A stretch of 64,000 nt of DNA from Psilocybe azurescens. Its lineage: Eukaryota > Basidiomycota > Agaricomycetes > Agaricales > Agrocybaceae. This document shows, one piece after another, positions 23,720 to 35,473 of this stretch (its first letter is position 1; each line of letters opens with the position of its first letter). A program made the position numbers and the translations under genes. The stretch is from NCBI GenBank assembly GCA_023853785.1, contig JAJIRX010000062.1, forward strand, positions 1 to 64,000, given 5' to 3'. The notes beneath the pieces are model-generated. The model was not told the origin of the DNA. It saw only the letters and a program-made list of their open reading frames with translations, and did not search any database.

Positions 23720-25450
23720 CTAGTCGGTATTAGGTGTATCGAGAAGCGCGTCAACAATATGCTCTGGCCACATTGGAGATGCTAACATACGGGCAGGCGC
23801 AGACGATGAAGGGAGAGGGTCATTCATCTGGACAAGGCAGACTGTCAACTGTTTATGTAAATCTCCAGGCGAGAAGCCCTGAGGGTTAAGCTTGATAGAC
23901 TCCCAAGCGTCAATCACAGCCTGGATTTGCTTTGAGGTCAAACTGTAACTCTGTGCTACAAAACCTTGGACCTCACTGAGAAGTTGATGGAGAGGTCCGC
24001 TCTTGAAACCACAGTCAGAGATGGCATTCGGGTATCCCAACAATGAAGCAAATCTAATGCTGTCGGCAGTAGCAACACCTTGATAATAGTCAACAGTATC
24101 AAAGCGCTTCTTCAACAATTGCTCGCAGCGTCTGGACGCAACCCATAGTAACACGTACCAAAGGACTCAAGATCGTCTTCCCTATTGTGTACTGGAATGG
24201 GTGTATCACCCTCAATCATTTGGACCAGTTAGTAAGCAATAAATTGCCAGGTGCCCTACACCACAAGTTTAGAGGCGTTTTGGAATTAGATAGCGAACTC
24301 GTACCGTGCGTTCTGTCGACCATCGCCCTGGGGTCTCATGGTCGGTGGACTTGGATAAATCCTAGTCAACTAAGAGACCTCGTCCGTTCCAAGTCATAAG
24401 CTAATATCCCTAATATCCCGATGTAGAATTTTGGCTTGATCATGGGCTTCACGCATGACCTGTGGGAATTACGAACAACAGGGGTTAGATAGTGGTCGGT
24501 CGGCGCAACAAATGTACTCTGGTCGTGCTAACCCTGAAGTGTATCGCGCCAAACCTGGATTAATTCCCGTACATTCTCGAATTGCTGAATCGAAACCTGT
24601 GGAATTCACGTCGACCTTCCGACTTAAAATCCGAGGTCCTTGTTTCACGGTCTTGAATGTCGTGATAGGCAGGAGACGTGGCCACGAACTTGACTTTCTC
24701 TTTTGCCAGCTTGATATATGTTTCATGTTCCGGAATTGGATCGTTGTCTATAATCATCCAGGTGTTCTTGAGGAATACTACGTTACCTGTTTCCTCATGG
24801 TATGCCTTGAAGGCGCCTGTTGACCATCCTGTAGGAGAAGATGTGCCCATATGTTAGGTAGAAGCCATAGCAATGTAATGTTCGTCATCCTTTGACGGAT
24901 CAAGGTGCGGAAGTGTGAATCGTAAGTAAGTGCTCTGAGGATCTGTCCCAAGGGTTTTCTTGAATTATGAATGTTAAGTCACCAATATGCGATGTATGTT
25001 CCACGAAAAGATCGATTACTCGCTCCAACGCTGATGCGCGATCGTATCTTGTCAGAAATTCTGCCAATTGTAAAGCATCCTCCGAAGTCGCATGACGGAT
25101 CTTCTCGGTTACGACAACCCCAGTCCGGTTCCACCACAAGATTCAGGTGTATATGCGAAAAATCAGAAGAAAGATGGGATCGAAATTGGCATGACATGTG
25201 GGCAGTAGCATTGGCGAAAAGTATTGCCCGTTAGGCTCGTCTACAAAGGTACCTGGAAGAGCGAGGAGAAATTCGTCTATAAATCTTCGGAATGGGATTG
25301 GCCCAATGACTTTGCCGGTGATGTTTTGATAGAAAACCACGTTTTGTGCGCGCCTTGTTCTGGAGTTTGATGCATAGTGGGTCGACATATGAGACAAGAA
25401 TGGAATCATCCGATATGTTTGCACAGAGGAAAAACGCGTCGAACAAGTTG
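23720..25450 (-). pseudogene. Decayed fungal-type (FunK1) protein kinase
   Basis: Minus-strand blocks appear in FunK1 (PF17667) order: GKVIGPIPFRRFIDEFLLAL (about 25300), VVTEKIRHATSEDALQLAEF (about 25080), STGAFKAYHEETGNVVFLKN (about 24780), ILHRDI (about 24420), DLSKSTDHETPGR (about 24350), GTWQFIA (about 24250), DDLESFGTCYYG (about 24170) and LLWVASRRCEQLL (24150). The catalytic loop is damaged: after HRDI the usual Asn-containing stretch is replaced and followed by a stop. The DWDLSK motif has TAG in place of Trp. Several blocks lie in different frames without plausible introns. FunK1 kinases are expanded in mushroom-forming basidiomycetes. Unlike the homopolymer breaks elsewhere, these lesions hit catalytic motifs, so I call a true pseudogene. 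Confidence 0.65.
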
Positions 25451-26115
25451 AACGGCTACTTCAGACTAGTAGAATACTTGTCATGGAAGGTTTAATCAAA
25501 GAATGCACACCGATTCTCGACCCTTGAATGGATACCCCTGTGTTGGTCCGCTTCGAGAATCCAGCCGTTGCTGGCTAAAAGCGCCCCTTGGTCAGGCAAG
25601 CAAGCGTCGAGACTCTGTAAATCTCTGCAAATTTCTGCCCGAGAGCACAATGAAAACAGACGAGGCATCTGCAATAACTGTGTTACAGTTTGCTCGTCAC
25701 GTAAAATCGCATGCCCAAGCATTGTCGCAACCTCTCAAAGTGACAGATTGCAGATGAACAACAAGTTTTAAGCCTGCATTAGCTGAGGACGCGTATTGCA
25801 ACTTCAGCCGACGCCATATCACGTGAAACCATATCACAGACCTGAGTTGCTGAAGGGAAATTTACGAAGAACGTAATAGACTCAGGGTAAGTAGAACGGT
25901 GTAGCAGCCGACACCACTTTTTCCTGGCTTCGAGAATCTCGCAGGCAACAGAAATCATCGCCGTAGAATCGTCGTTGGTCAAAAGAAAGAGCAAATTATA
26001 CCTATTTTTCGAGAATTAAAAGCGCATAGTGCACACATTGTATCTATTGTAAAATTAAAAGATGCTATATTAATAAGTATTCCATTATCATAACTTCATT
26101 CAAACGTCCAATCGT
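25451..26115. other. No gene seen
   Basis: Upstream flank of the FunK1 relic and 3' flank of the next gene. Short frames on both strands overlap each other and show no domain. Confidence 0.4.
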
Positions 26116-27844
26116 TCATATATCACGCAGCTTTTGAATAACATCTCGGATGGTGGGCTGGTTCCACTCTCCGCTCCACCCCTGACGGCGCTCACGGCGA
26201 CGAGTCGCTGATGAGATTTCAGGCACGTCCAAAAAGCCTCCCGCCTGCTGATATGAGGCCGTGTTCTGGCTGGCCTGCTGCCCAAACGGCTTTCGCGGCC
26301 AAGGTAGTAACTGACTCGGCGTGCTTCCTGGCGAAAGATCGATCGACGCGTCAAGGGGGAGATGATGAAGCTCGCTGTCATCGCTCTCGTCGCCACTGCG
26401 GAAGGCCGGCATCGAAGGAGACGATGCGCGTGAAGCTGACGGGGAATGGCTACCTGGGAAAGCCGCGCCAACATCGAACGGCGCTGAAGAAAGTCGCGAC
26501 GGGCCGGCTGCGTATTGATGGTTCGACACAGGCCTAGAGACTGCAGGACCCTGCCCGTCGTCGTACTGAACTTCAACCATGCGGCTTATAGAAAATCGTT
26601 TCTGATCTTGACGGTGTTTTGTTAACGAAAACAAGCAGTCCCGATGAGCGACCGGTCATTCTCTTGGGGGAGAGGGCTGGACCTCATCCAGCCAAATACT
26701 ATTATCGCCGCGGTCCTCATCCGCATGCTCATCGACTTGTTGTAACACATCTGCGGCCTCCGTTTCCATTCGCCGTAGCAAAAGTTGAGATTTGCGGAGA
26801 TTTTTCTGCACAGATCGAGTGGCCTGGCGTGATACAGCAGATCTCAACACACTGGGGAGCCCTGTGGCCGTCGCTGGAGGAGCAATCCTATCGAATGTCC
26901 AGTCTCGCACTAAACCGCTCATCGGAGTCCCATTGGAATCAAAGGGGGTAAAATACTGGTGCGCGATACGACACGATAGATAACGGCCGGGAGGTTGGTC
27001 GACGCCTACGCGGACTGACAGTGACAAGTTCCAGAGGCACTCGCTCGCCAAACGTCCGCTGGAGCTTGAGGATCCGACGACGGTGCAATTCCTTGGTAGA
27101 GAACTGAATTTTTGAGGCGCATTTTGACGAGGTGTAAGAGAACCGAAAAGACTTGATTGAAATCGGAGTGAGGGAGTGAGACACCGATTGCGGGCTGGGA
27201 ACCGATGAAAGCGATGGGGCGCGCAGACTAGCAGGGTGTGGCACAAAGTAGGCATGGGACTCCAATTGAGAACTAATGCGTCGTGACAGACGCCTGTAAT
27301 TGGAGGTCTTGAGCTGAAGTTGAGGTGGCGCTTTCCGCTGGTACCGGTTCCCTCTTGAGATGTCAGTGCGTTGTACGCGTGCTGAAAGAGCTGGCGAAGG
27401 CGGCCGGGACTGTGGTGGACCAGGACGCGGTGATCGAACATACGCTGATGGGAGTCTGGAAATAGTTCTAGGACGAGTAAGAACGATCACTTCAGAATCC
27501 AGCTGCAGTGCGCTGCAATCAGCTTCAAGTTCAAGGAATGATTTGTGCTTGGTATCAGGGGGCGTAGAAAGGACCCTAGGAGGACGAAGTGATGCGATAC
27601 TGGGTCGGGGACTTATAGAGGCTTTGTTCTCTAGATAAGATCCACTCACGAAGGCTTGGAACTGTGGAGAAGGGATCAAACGAGTGTCGAATTCAGGAAG
27701 ATCAAGATCAAGAATGTAGCTTGAGCGAGGTTCCGAGGACAGGTCATTGTCGTCATCAAAAATGGGAAGGATGGACTTCCGAACATCAAGAGTTGAATTG
27801 GCGAAAAGATGTTTCTGGTATGAAGGTTGCGACGTAGACTGCAT
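26116..27844 (-). CDS. Unrecognised Ser/Pro/Arg-rich protein
   Basis: The ATG at 27844 opens a frame of about 300 codons rich in Ser, Pro and Arg (FDDDNDLSSEPRSSYILDLD near the start). The frame stops at 26939. In the next frame the text continues naturally (FDSNGTPMSGLVRDWTFDRI, TRSVQKNLRKSQLLLRRMET, EADVLQQVDEHADEDRGD). The switch is at a T4/C5 stretch near 26945-26955. A second interruption lies at the TGA at 26656, after which the same frame continues (RMVEVQYDDGQGP ... PTIRDVIQKLRDI) to 26116. It may be one gene of about 550 residues or two adjacent pieces. Mostly disordered in style; no domain recognised, no introns needed in the first part. Confidence 0.5.
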
Positions 27845-29040
27845 ATGGTTGACGTGGGACGGGATATTCTGAAGTTGAATCGTATCTTGCCGTCTAAAAT
27901 ACGCGTTTACTGATCGTTGGGTGAATCTGAACGAATCTTCAAACGACAGCCTTCACATGAACAGTTGAAAACAGAAAACAGAAAAAAAGCGACCCGCGCA
28001 GCGATTAAAGAAATTTAAAAAGGTGGAAGTAGAATGGAAAGGAGCGTCCTGACTTAGTCCTGGGGATAAATAGGAAGAATTAGCCCCAAAACATAAGAAA
28101 TCGGCACATATGATTTGAAAAGCCAACATGGACCTTTTTCCGCGCAAAAATATCATGGCTGATCAAATTTAAAATTTGCAAAGGAGATAGAAATGCGGAC
28201 GCAATAACAACGAATAATAGCCACCATGGTTTCTGGTAGACGTAACTGGTTAAAAATTAGTCCAGTCCGTTGATATGAGTGTGGCTGTTGGGCAGTTGTC
28301 TAGGTTGGTTTCTTTCGGTTGGTACAAATCAAAATAAGCAGAAAGACGTGACAGAGCCAAGGACAAAAAGGTGCAATGCGTAAGTATGCCGGAACCGTGA
28401 GAAATGGAAGCGTACTCACCGTTCTGATGGCTCGGCGCGCCCGCCAACTGCCTTCAACACCCGACAGCTCCTTTCGAAACTTGCCCTCTTCGTAGATACG
28501 ACGAGCCGAAGCTTTGGATTGGGACTGATTACATGGTGCAATGACTTGGAGAGATTGTGTTTAGTTCTTCAAGAAGCCATGTCGTATGCAGAATGCTCAA
28601 CAGAGGAGAGCCATTGATTAGATTAGACCTTTCCCCACCTGTTTGAATTCCAATTTTCTCAAGCGCTAATACCATTTTGACGATCTTATGGATTTGCGCA
28701 GGACAGGCGAGCGACTCAAGTGGGGACTCCAGTCGATAATGTATTTATAGAACAGCCCACAGAAAAGTAGAACTATTATTAGCTCAATTTGTGGCTTGGG
28801 CGTCTACCATAACAGTAAGTAAGCACAGTTAATATGCGAGTATGGATATAGCCAGAAACAAAGATTCGAACGGAAGAATGGACAATACATGACTGCCCAC
28901 TAGCACTGCTAATACTGACCAATTCCCAAAAATTTTCATTACAAGAAACTAATAGCGATACTCTAGGCATTAATTGTAAGTACTCTATAACCATCCTAAA
29001 GTTATATACCATACTTTTTCTTTTTTCTTCGTCATCTTCT
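27845..29040. other. 1.2-kb stretch without a convincing gene
   Basis: Upstream of the Ser/Pro-rich gene (-) and downstream of NAF1 (-). Only short overlapping frames; no repeat or RNA gene recognised. Confidence 0.45.
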
Positions 29041-31556
29041 TCACGACTTCGTGTAAGCACCTTCAGCCTGAGCTGGAGCACCCATACCCGCGCCCGCAGA
29101 AGTAACAGCTCCATCCATCGCAGTATCAGTAACCACAGGAGTCGAAGTCGAAGTCGACGCAGACGAACGATCACCCCCATCACCACCACCACCACCACCA
29201 CCGCTCGATAAAAGACTCGAAGCAGCAAGCACACCTCCGCCAGCACCACCACCAGCCATCCCCATTCCAAACGCAGATGCAAAGCGCGGGTTGATATGCG
29301 GCTGCACGAACGGCGCGCTTCCCACTCCTCCCCCAAGTCCAAGTCCCGGTATTCCGACACCTCCATCCGCCGCCTCTCCGGCTCCTGACCCCACTCCACT
29401 CGCAGACGCATATCCATACCCCCGCTGAGGCTGCTGAGGCTGCTGTTGGTATCCATACATGCCCACACCTACGCCCATGCCCATTCCAGCGTTATACCCA
29501 TACTGCTGCTGCTGCATCATGAGCATCATCTGCCTCTGCCTCTGCTGATCCTGTCCGCCCTGTCCATATCGCCACCCTGACGACTCCCCTCCTCCCCCAC
29601 CCCCTCCAGTTCCGTATGCCGAAGGGGCATACCCCCTTGCCAATCGTATCCACCTTGGTTATACTCCTGCCCTTGCCCTTGCTCTTTCCATGGCTGATAC
29701 GCTTGATGCTGCTGCTGCGAATAGGATGACGATGACGAAGACGAAGACGAATACCCCATCTGCCGCGCGATAGCCATCGGACGTCGGCGACAGCCCTCTG
29801 GCTCTGACCCTGGGTGTTATCAGCCGTCGACTCCGACTGTGGATGCCATTCCCGGTCGCGGTCGTTGTGGTTATTCGAATACCGCTGCACCGCCTCTATC
29901 CCCGCCGCCACCACCACCACGCCCACGACCACCGCCACCTCGTTCCCTATCCCTCTGTCCGCCACGGTCCCTATCCCGATCCCGGCCCCGGCCCCGTCCA
30001 CGATCCCTCCTTTCTCGCCCTCTACCCTGTCCCTCCGACCTATCATACCCCCTCTCCCTATCTCTATTATCGCCTCTCCCACCGTACGCCTGACGCGATG
30101 CCCCGCCTCCACTGCCACCAGCACCATTAGCAGCAGCAGCAGCAGCAGCGAGCCCTCGACTCGCGATCCACCAAATCCGGCGCGGTGTACTCGTCGCCAT
30201 ACGGGTCGTCATACGGTATCGGCGCAGGGCGCGCAGACGAAAATGTTGTGGGGAGGTGGATGAGGACGACGACGCAGATGGCCCAGCGGCGTAGTCGATG
30301 TCGTACGGCCCGTGCTCGTCGTACGCGTTGCGGCTGAGGAAGGCCTCGTCCGCGAGCTCCTGGTCGCGCATGAGCGTCGGGTTGGGGCGTGGCCTGCCGG
30401 GAGGATGCGACGGAGCGCGCGCGCGACTCGCCCCGTCTGCGCAACAAAGTGCAGATGCTCAGAAACAAATCCTAAGCCTAATAGACGTACAATGTAAAGA
30501 CTTACTTCCGCTTAAGCCGGCTCTTGAACGCAGCCTCTGCTTCGTCATCTGAGAACTCGAGCTCGTCGTCCGCCGGCTCCTCGTCGTGGACGTTCGAGGC
30601 GTCGCTGCCTTTGATAGCTTTGATCTGGCTCACGAACACGAAACGGCTGCGCGCGGGGACATGGAAGACCTCCCGGCCCACGCGCACGCGTTCTGGGTCG
30701 AGCGGGTACGCAGAATTGAATTTGACCTGGTAGAGCGGCTGCGTTGTGGGTCCGAACGTTTCGTAGATCTGCACTGGTATTGTGTGAGGGTCATGTAATA
30801 GGGTAGAAACAGAAACAGAAACAAAAACGAAAACAAGGAGAGAACAAGACGTACATAACCCATAACCTTCCTATCATCAAACACCAAAAGAGTGTCCGAG
30901 TCGAGCGCGCGCTCGGAGGCGCGGTTGAGCTGGTCGGAGGGGAGCCCGCGGACGATGGCGACTCTATCGAGCGTGTTCATGATCTCGCCAACTTTCTCGA
31001 GGACCTCGTCAGGGCGGACCTCGTCGGTGTCGGGGACGGTGATGTCCATCTCTGGGATCTCGTGCTTCGTCTGAAAGTACGCGCCAGACGCGGCCCCGGG
31101 CACGGGGTCCTCGTCGTCGTCCAGCAGGTCGAGGTCCGCGTCTTTCCCTTGCCCCGCTGGGTTTTTAGAGCTGGTTTCATCATCGTCTGAGTCCGAGCTG
31201 GAAGAATCGGAATTCGAACCCGAGGTCGATTCCAGAGGCTCTGAGCTATTCAGAAAAAAGAATGAGACACGGAAAGAAAGAAAAAAAAGTTGATGAACGG
31301 CGTACAGTTTGGAAGGTATTTTTACAAAGTCGTCTTCGTCTGTGACGGCTTCTGCGATAAGATCTGCGGCGATTTCTTCTTCGCTGGCGATGTCGTCGTC
31401 GTCTGAGCTGCTTATATCTTCGTCGTGGGTGGTGTTCGCACTGCTATCAACAGCCGACTGGGGCAGAGGCGGCGGCGAGGGTGCAGGAACACCGACATAC
31501 TCTTGTATGAGGAGCAAGTCCTGGGGAATGCTCTGCGGCAGCTTGAACTGATGCAT
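29041..31556 (-). CDS. NAF1: H/ACA ribonucleoprotein assembly factor NAF1
   Basis: Start ATG at 31556 (MHQFKLPQSIPQDLLLIQEY). An Asp/Ser/Glu-rich segment is followed by the NAF1/Gar1 domain (PF04410): TKHEIPEMDITVPDTDEV, VGEIMNTLDRVAIVRG, ALDSDTLLVFDDRKVMGY and, after an intron, IYETFGPTTQPLYQVKFNS. NAF1 is a nuclear chaperone that binds dyskerin/Cbf5 early in H/ACA snoRNP and telomerase RNP assembly and is later replaced by Gar1. Introns 31305-31246, 30854-30769 and one starting at 30505 splice in phase. Beyond 30450 the C-terminus has PRPNPTLMRDQELADEAF, an Arg/Gly/Asp-rich tract, Gln/Tyr/Gly-rich tracts and a final INPRFASAFGM block. Its frame changes several times in this repetitive 29.5-30.4 kb part, so the exact C-terminal protein is uncertain. 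Confidence 0.88.
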
Positions 31557-31684
31557 GGTCCAGGTTGATTCTTGAACTTGACACACCCCTAAGCACCCTC
31601 TCAAAAAATTTCCACGCGGCAAGTGAAATTGAACCCAATTAGGAATCGCACGCGTCTCTCCCGCCAAACCGCCAAACCAACGCA
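31557..31684. promoter_or_regulatory. 128-bp bidirectional promoter between NAF1 and mitochondrial EF-Ts
   Basis: The ATG of NAF1 (31556, -) and of EF-Ts (31685, +) are only 128 bp apart, so both genes must share this segment for transcription start and regulation. No TATA box is evident. Confidence 0.65.
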
Positions 31685-32694
31685 ATGACACTGCTTGCCC
31701 GGCTCTACAGCAGCAGCGCGAGCAAAGTGCCGATCAGCCTCATCGCCGAGCTGCGCAGGCAGACGACGGTGAGTCTGTCCAAGGCCCGCGAAGCCCTGAG
31801 CCAGTCAGACGGGTCCATCCCGGGCGCCCTCGAGTGGCTGCAGCACGACCTCGTCTCCACCGGCGCCGCAAAGGCAGCCAAGGTCTCCGCCCGCCCCACC
31901 ACCCAGGGCCTCATCGCCCAGTCCCTGCTCTCCGCCTCCACCTCTCCCAAAGGGCTGCCCCAGAGCACACTCGGCGGCCTGCGCGCGGCGGCCATCGAGC
32001 TCAACTGCGAGACCGACTTCGTCGCCCGCAACGCGCTCTTCGCCGCGCTCGCCGCCGACATCGCGCACACCGCCGCCTTCCTCTCCGAGCCGGGCGCCCC
32101 GGCCCCCGCTCCCTGCGCAGCTCGCGGAGTTTCCCCCTCATCCCGCACGCGGACGCCGGGCCACAGCAGCACACACCGGGGGCGACCGTCGCCTCCGCGA
32201 TCCGCGACACCATCGTCAAAGTCGGCGAGAACATCGCCCTGCGCCGCGCGCACACCGTCGTGCAGGACCAGCTCGTCTCGGACTCCGTCCTCCGCCTCGC
32301 GTCGTACACCCACTCCCCGCTGCACGGCCTGCCCTGCGGGCCCACGAGCGTGCTCGCCCGCCTCTGGATCTCCTCGCCCAGCCTCCTAGAGCAATGGAGT
32401 AACCCGGACTTTGCAAAGGACCTCGGCGTCCTCGAGCGCTCTATCGCGCGCCAGCTCGTCGCATTCGACACCCGCGCGGTCGAGTACACCCCCGACCTCG
32501 AGCACCCAGAACAGGCTCTGCTCAACCAGCCGTTCATCACCTTCCAAGGCGAGCTCAATGGCAAACCCGTCAAAGACGTGCTTTCAGAATGGGCCACCAC
32601 ACATGGCTTGTCAGAAAGCAAAGACTCTGCACGTGTTATCGACGTGTTAGACTTTACAAAATGGACCGTAGGCGAACCATTACCCGAACAGTAA
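31685..32694 (+). CDS. TSF1: Mitochondrial translation elongation factor Ts
   Basis: The ATG at 31685 gives a short mitochondrial presequence (MTLLARLYSSSASK). The EF-Ts N-terminal UBA-like helix pair follows (LIAELRRQTTVSLSKAREAL), then the diagnostic AIELNCETDFVARN (PF00889). EF-Ts recharges EF-Tu with GTP in the mitochondrial matrix. The dimerisation core follows (ATVASAIRDTIVKVGENIAL, RRAHTVVQDQLVSDSVL, ending WTVGEPLPEQ). No intron is required. The frame shifts twice inside a C-rich stretch (about 32095-32150). With those corrected, the linker reads PAQLAEFP then LIPHADAGPQ. GC content is clearly higher here than in neighbouring genes. The stop at 32694 is 118 bp from the ceramidase stop on the other strand. 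Confidence 0.88.
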
Positions 32695-32812
32695 TTGCCA
32701 CCAAAATTAAACCATTAGATGCTTTGTTGCTACTACACTAATCACCACTCTACGAATACACATTAGTTTGTGATGGATGTCCTTTCTATGGTGTCCAAAA
32801 TGCATAATCCAA

Positions 32813-34211
32813 TCATTCTGTCTTTACAGCCCCTGCCTCCCTTACAATATGAGGCAATCCATATCGGTGTTCTACTTGGTAATTTTTGGGGTCGTCCTTC
32901 GTGCAAAGTGTTCTAAAATCACGTCAAAATGTTAGTCATTCCTCCACGCGCATATCTGTAAAGCGACTTACACAACTATAACAAAAAGACACGTCAAGAC
33001 ACATCAGAGAAACCAATAAGAATGAGTAAACGCGTACATTGAATCCCGATAAACATATAATACGACCCAAGTCCCTAAGAAAAGAACCGTCAAGCCAACA
33101 ACATTAACACTCATTCCAAAACATACCGTCAAAACATGCCACCACGAATGACCTTGCAGTCAAAAACCATCAGCCACCTCACTGACACCCATTCAACAAA
33201 CAAAGAACGCACCTTCGAGCAAAAACGCAATCGGCCACCCAAGGGCCACCTTCCAATTCGTCAACGTATGACAAAAGATATTATCCAAATTCCACAGGAA
33301 GAACCCAAACGCGAACAAGCCCGCGCCCGTGCTGAACACATTCGCGATCGCCTTTTTCTTCTTCTCCGGGATCCGCACCGCCGCGTCCGTCATCTGCAGG
33401 ATGTACGTGATCCTCAGCGTCGTGCTGATCACCAGACTCGCGAAGACCACTTGGTGGTAGACCGGGTTCCTGTTCACCATGCTACACACAGAGATATTCG
33501 CAGACATTCATCAGCGAACAAGGGGTGTAAAAGGAACAAGCAAGGCCGAACGCACTAGCTCCACGTGAAAAGCACATCGAACAGGGCGAGCAGCGCGATG
33601 AGCAGTTGCGTGCGCGCGTTTCCGAGTCCGTATCCGGGTTTACTGTCGAACAGCAAAAACAAGCTCATAGAGCCGACGTAGATCATCGGCAGCTCATCCG
33701 GCGAGCTGCGCCTCGAACAGCAGCGTCGCGTGGAAGAAGAAGCTGCCTATACCGACCAACGCTACGCCCTATAATCAACACAATAGCACCATCACGCACG
33801 CATTCATTTGAGGATAAGCGTATGTACATGCAGAAAAGCGACGCGGACGGGGACACGGACATACCGCGTATCCGGCTTTATACCTCGGCGGCAATCGCTC
33901 ACGCGACGCTTGCATATACCCAATAAGCGCGATCCCGACCGTGAACAGATTCGAAAAGGTGTTGGCCATCTCTGCGACGTACGGCGAGAACTGGTGGTTC
34001 AGCTATGGTGGTATGAAATGATATCGTAACATAGCATAGCATAGATATCAGATAGAATAGGAAGGAGAGACGCGTTGGTGGATAAGTATGTACTCTTCTT
34101 GAAGACAAAGTCAGGGGATGCACGCACCTTGCACCAATCTAAAGTGGCTGTCACAGGCCCGTATACACCCGTATTTTGGAGCCATGGGGCGACTGTTGTA
34201 AGATTCAGCAT
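32813..34211 (-). CDS. Alkaline (phyto)ceramidase
   Basis: Start ATG at 34211 (34211-34128, 28 codons: GVYGPVTATLDWCK). Exon 34002-33865 has NHQFSPYVAEMANTFSNLF. The exon from 33768 has GIGSFFFHATLLFEAQLADE. Later exons give RNPVYHQVVFASLV, GWPIAFLLE, GHSWWHVLT, GLGSYYMFIGIQ and TKDDPKNYQVEHRYGLPHIV. This is the multi-pass ceramidase family (PF05875) with its metal-binding His and Asp residues (SFFFHATL, HSWWH). It cleaves ceramide or phytoceramide to sphingoid base and fatty acid in ER/Golgi membranes. A 4-nt exon (32972-32975, TTGT) is required to keep frame between IQ and VTLCTKDD. One frame break sits near 33695-33700 (CCGG). Stop at 32813. Confidence 0.9.
32972..32975 (-). other. 4-nt microexon of the ceramidase gene
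   Basis: Coding strand TTGT sits between an intron ending TTATAG (33037-32976) and one starting GTAAGT and ending TTTTAG (32971-32913). It completes Phe and Val codons so that GIQ-FV-TLCTKDD is restored. Joining the flanking exons without it gives an immediate stop. Confidence 0.75.
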
Positions 34212-35473
34212 GGCGGGGAGGAAGGCAGAGGAGGCGGTTTGTCTATTCGCGAACTAGTACTAGTGGGCGAGCGGAGATAAGCCCTAAGCGAGCAAGGATG
34301 GTGGTGGTACAAAAGAAAGAGCGGAGAAAAGGGAACCAACCCCCAGCGATTAGAAGACGGTAAGAGATGGAAAAACACGGGAAAAGACTAAAGGATAGGT
34401 TGGGGATGATGATGTCGTTGCTGACAAACGACAGTTGACGATGATGATGGATCGTAATCACAGACCCAGAAGGGTAATACTTACGCTCCTTTGAGAAGTC
34501 TCAGTCGGATCTCGAGAGAAGCGCGTTGAGTGGCGGTCAGACTTCAGTCGCTGGCCGTGTTATGCCCGGTCGATAATGACTCCATGGCCCCCCTCAGCTT
34601 TCTTGCCATCTTTCACCTTCCTCCACCTCAGGTTAGCACTTATCTGTCCTTCGCGAACCGCGTATACGACAGCTCGCCCTTAAAGTCAAAGCACGCTGAA
34701 ACATCGGTCATGACAAAGTTGTGATAGTAATATGTAGCCAGATGGAGCCAGGGATGGACGACAAAGTCGCACTGTACATCAGACACCATTTATCATCATT
34801 CGTTCATGATCGCCGGAGGGTAATCCGCATCCAAATATAGCTCAAGAATCATTAGTTAATTTAGCTGCCGGTCAGACTGTTCCTCACATGATGGTTGTTA
34901 CATTGTTACTATTAGGGACCTGCATTCCAGAGATTTAGATCACGAATCAAAACAGCAGGTACTTTAAGCTTCTAATTGAAAGTTACATCGCGGTACAAAT
35001 ATCAACTTGAACTATATATCTGGCGAATCCGAAACTGAGGATAAAAGATCTTATTTATACCCCACTCAAGATTTTTGTCCATAGAAATTCAAAAACCAAC
35101 CGGATGCAGGTCCATCTACCGTACATCCGAGAGCGCCCACTCTATCCATCAACATTGAACGTTGGCCCACAGGGAGGGAAGCTTGCGACAGATAGACATC
35201 TCCAATGCTGTTGTCTGTCACTATTGAATTGTTACTTATCCCACATGAATCGCCATTCAACCCGAGAATGTAAAAATGATATACCAGCAGGAATATGAAC
35301 TTACCATAGTATACTCAAACCCGAGCTTTCAGCGCTGCGTCGATGCTTCGAATAGCACCTAGCTCCTTGTTCAGAGCAAGGGAGCGTAACATGCGGCATT
35401 GCGTCCGACGGTCGCCTCCGGCCTGATAAGGCTTCAAAGATCAAAGAAATGTAATGCAAACCATTTCATGTAG
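34212..35473. other. 1.26-kb stretch without a gene
   Basis: Promoter of the ceramidase gene on the right side of its ATG, followed by sequence with only short unsupported frames. Confidence 0.45.

Noticed and set aside
29814..30263. Plus-strand frame of about 150 codons opposite NAF1
   Set aside because: Pro/Ser/Thr/Arg-only translation of the complement of RG-rich repeats; no start context or domain.
31705..32325. Long minus-strand open frame of about 200 codons opposite the EF-Ts gene
   Set aside because: It is the antisense of a GC-rich coding region; the plus strand carries diagnostic EF-Ts motifs and the antisense protein is Arg/Ala-rich noise.
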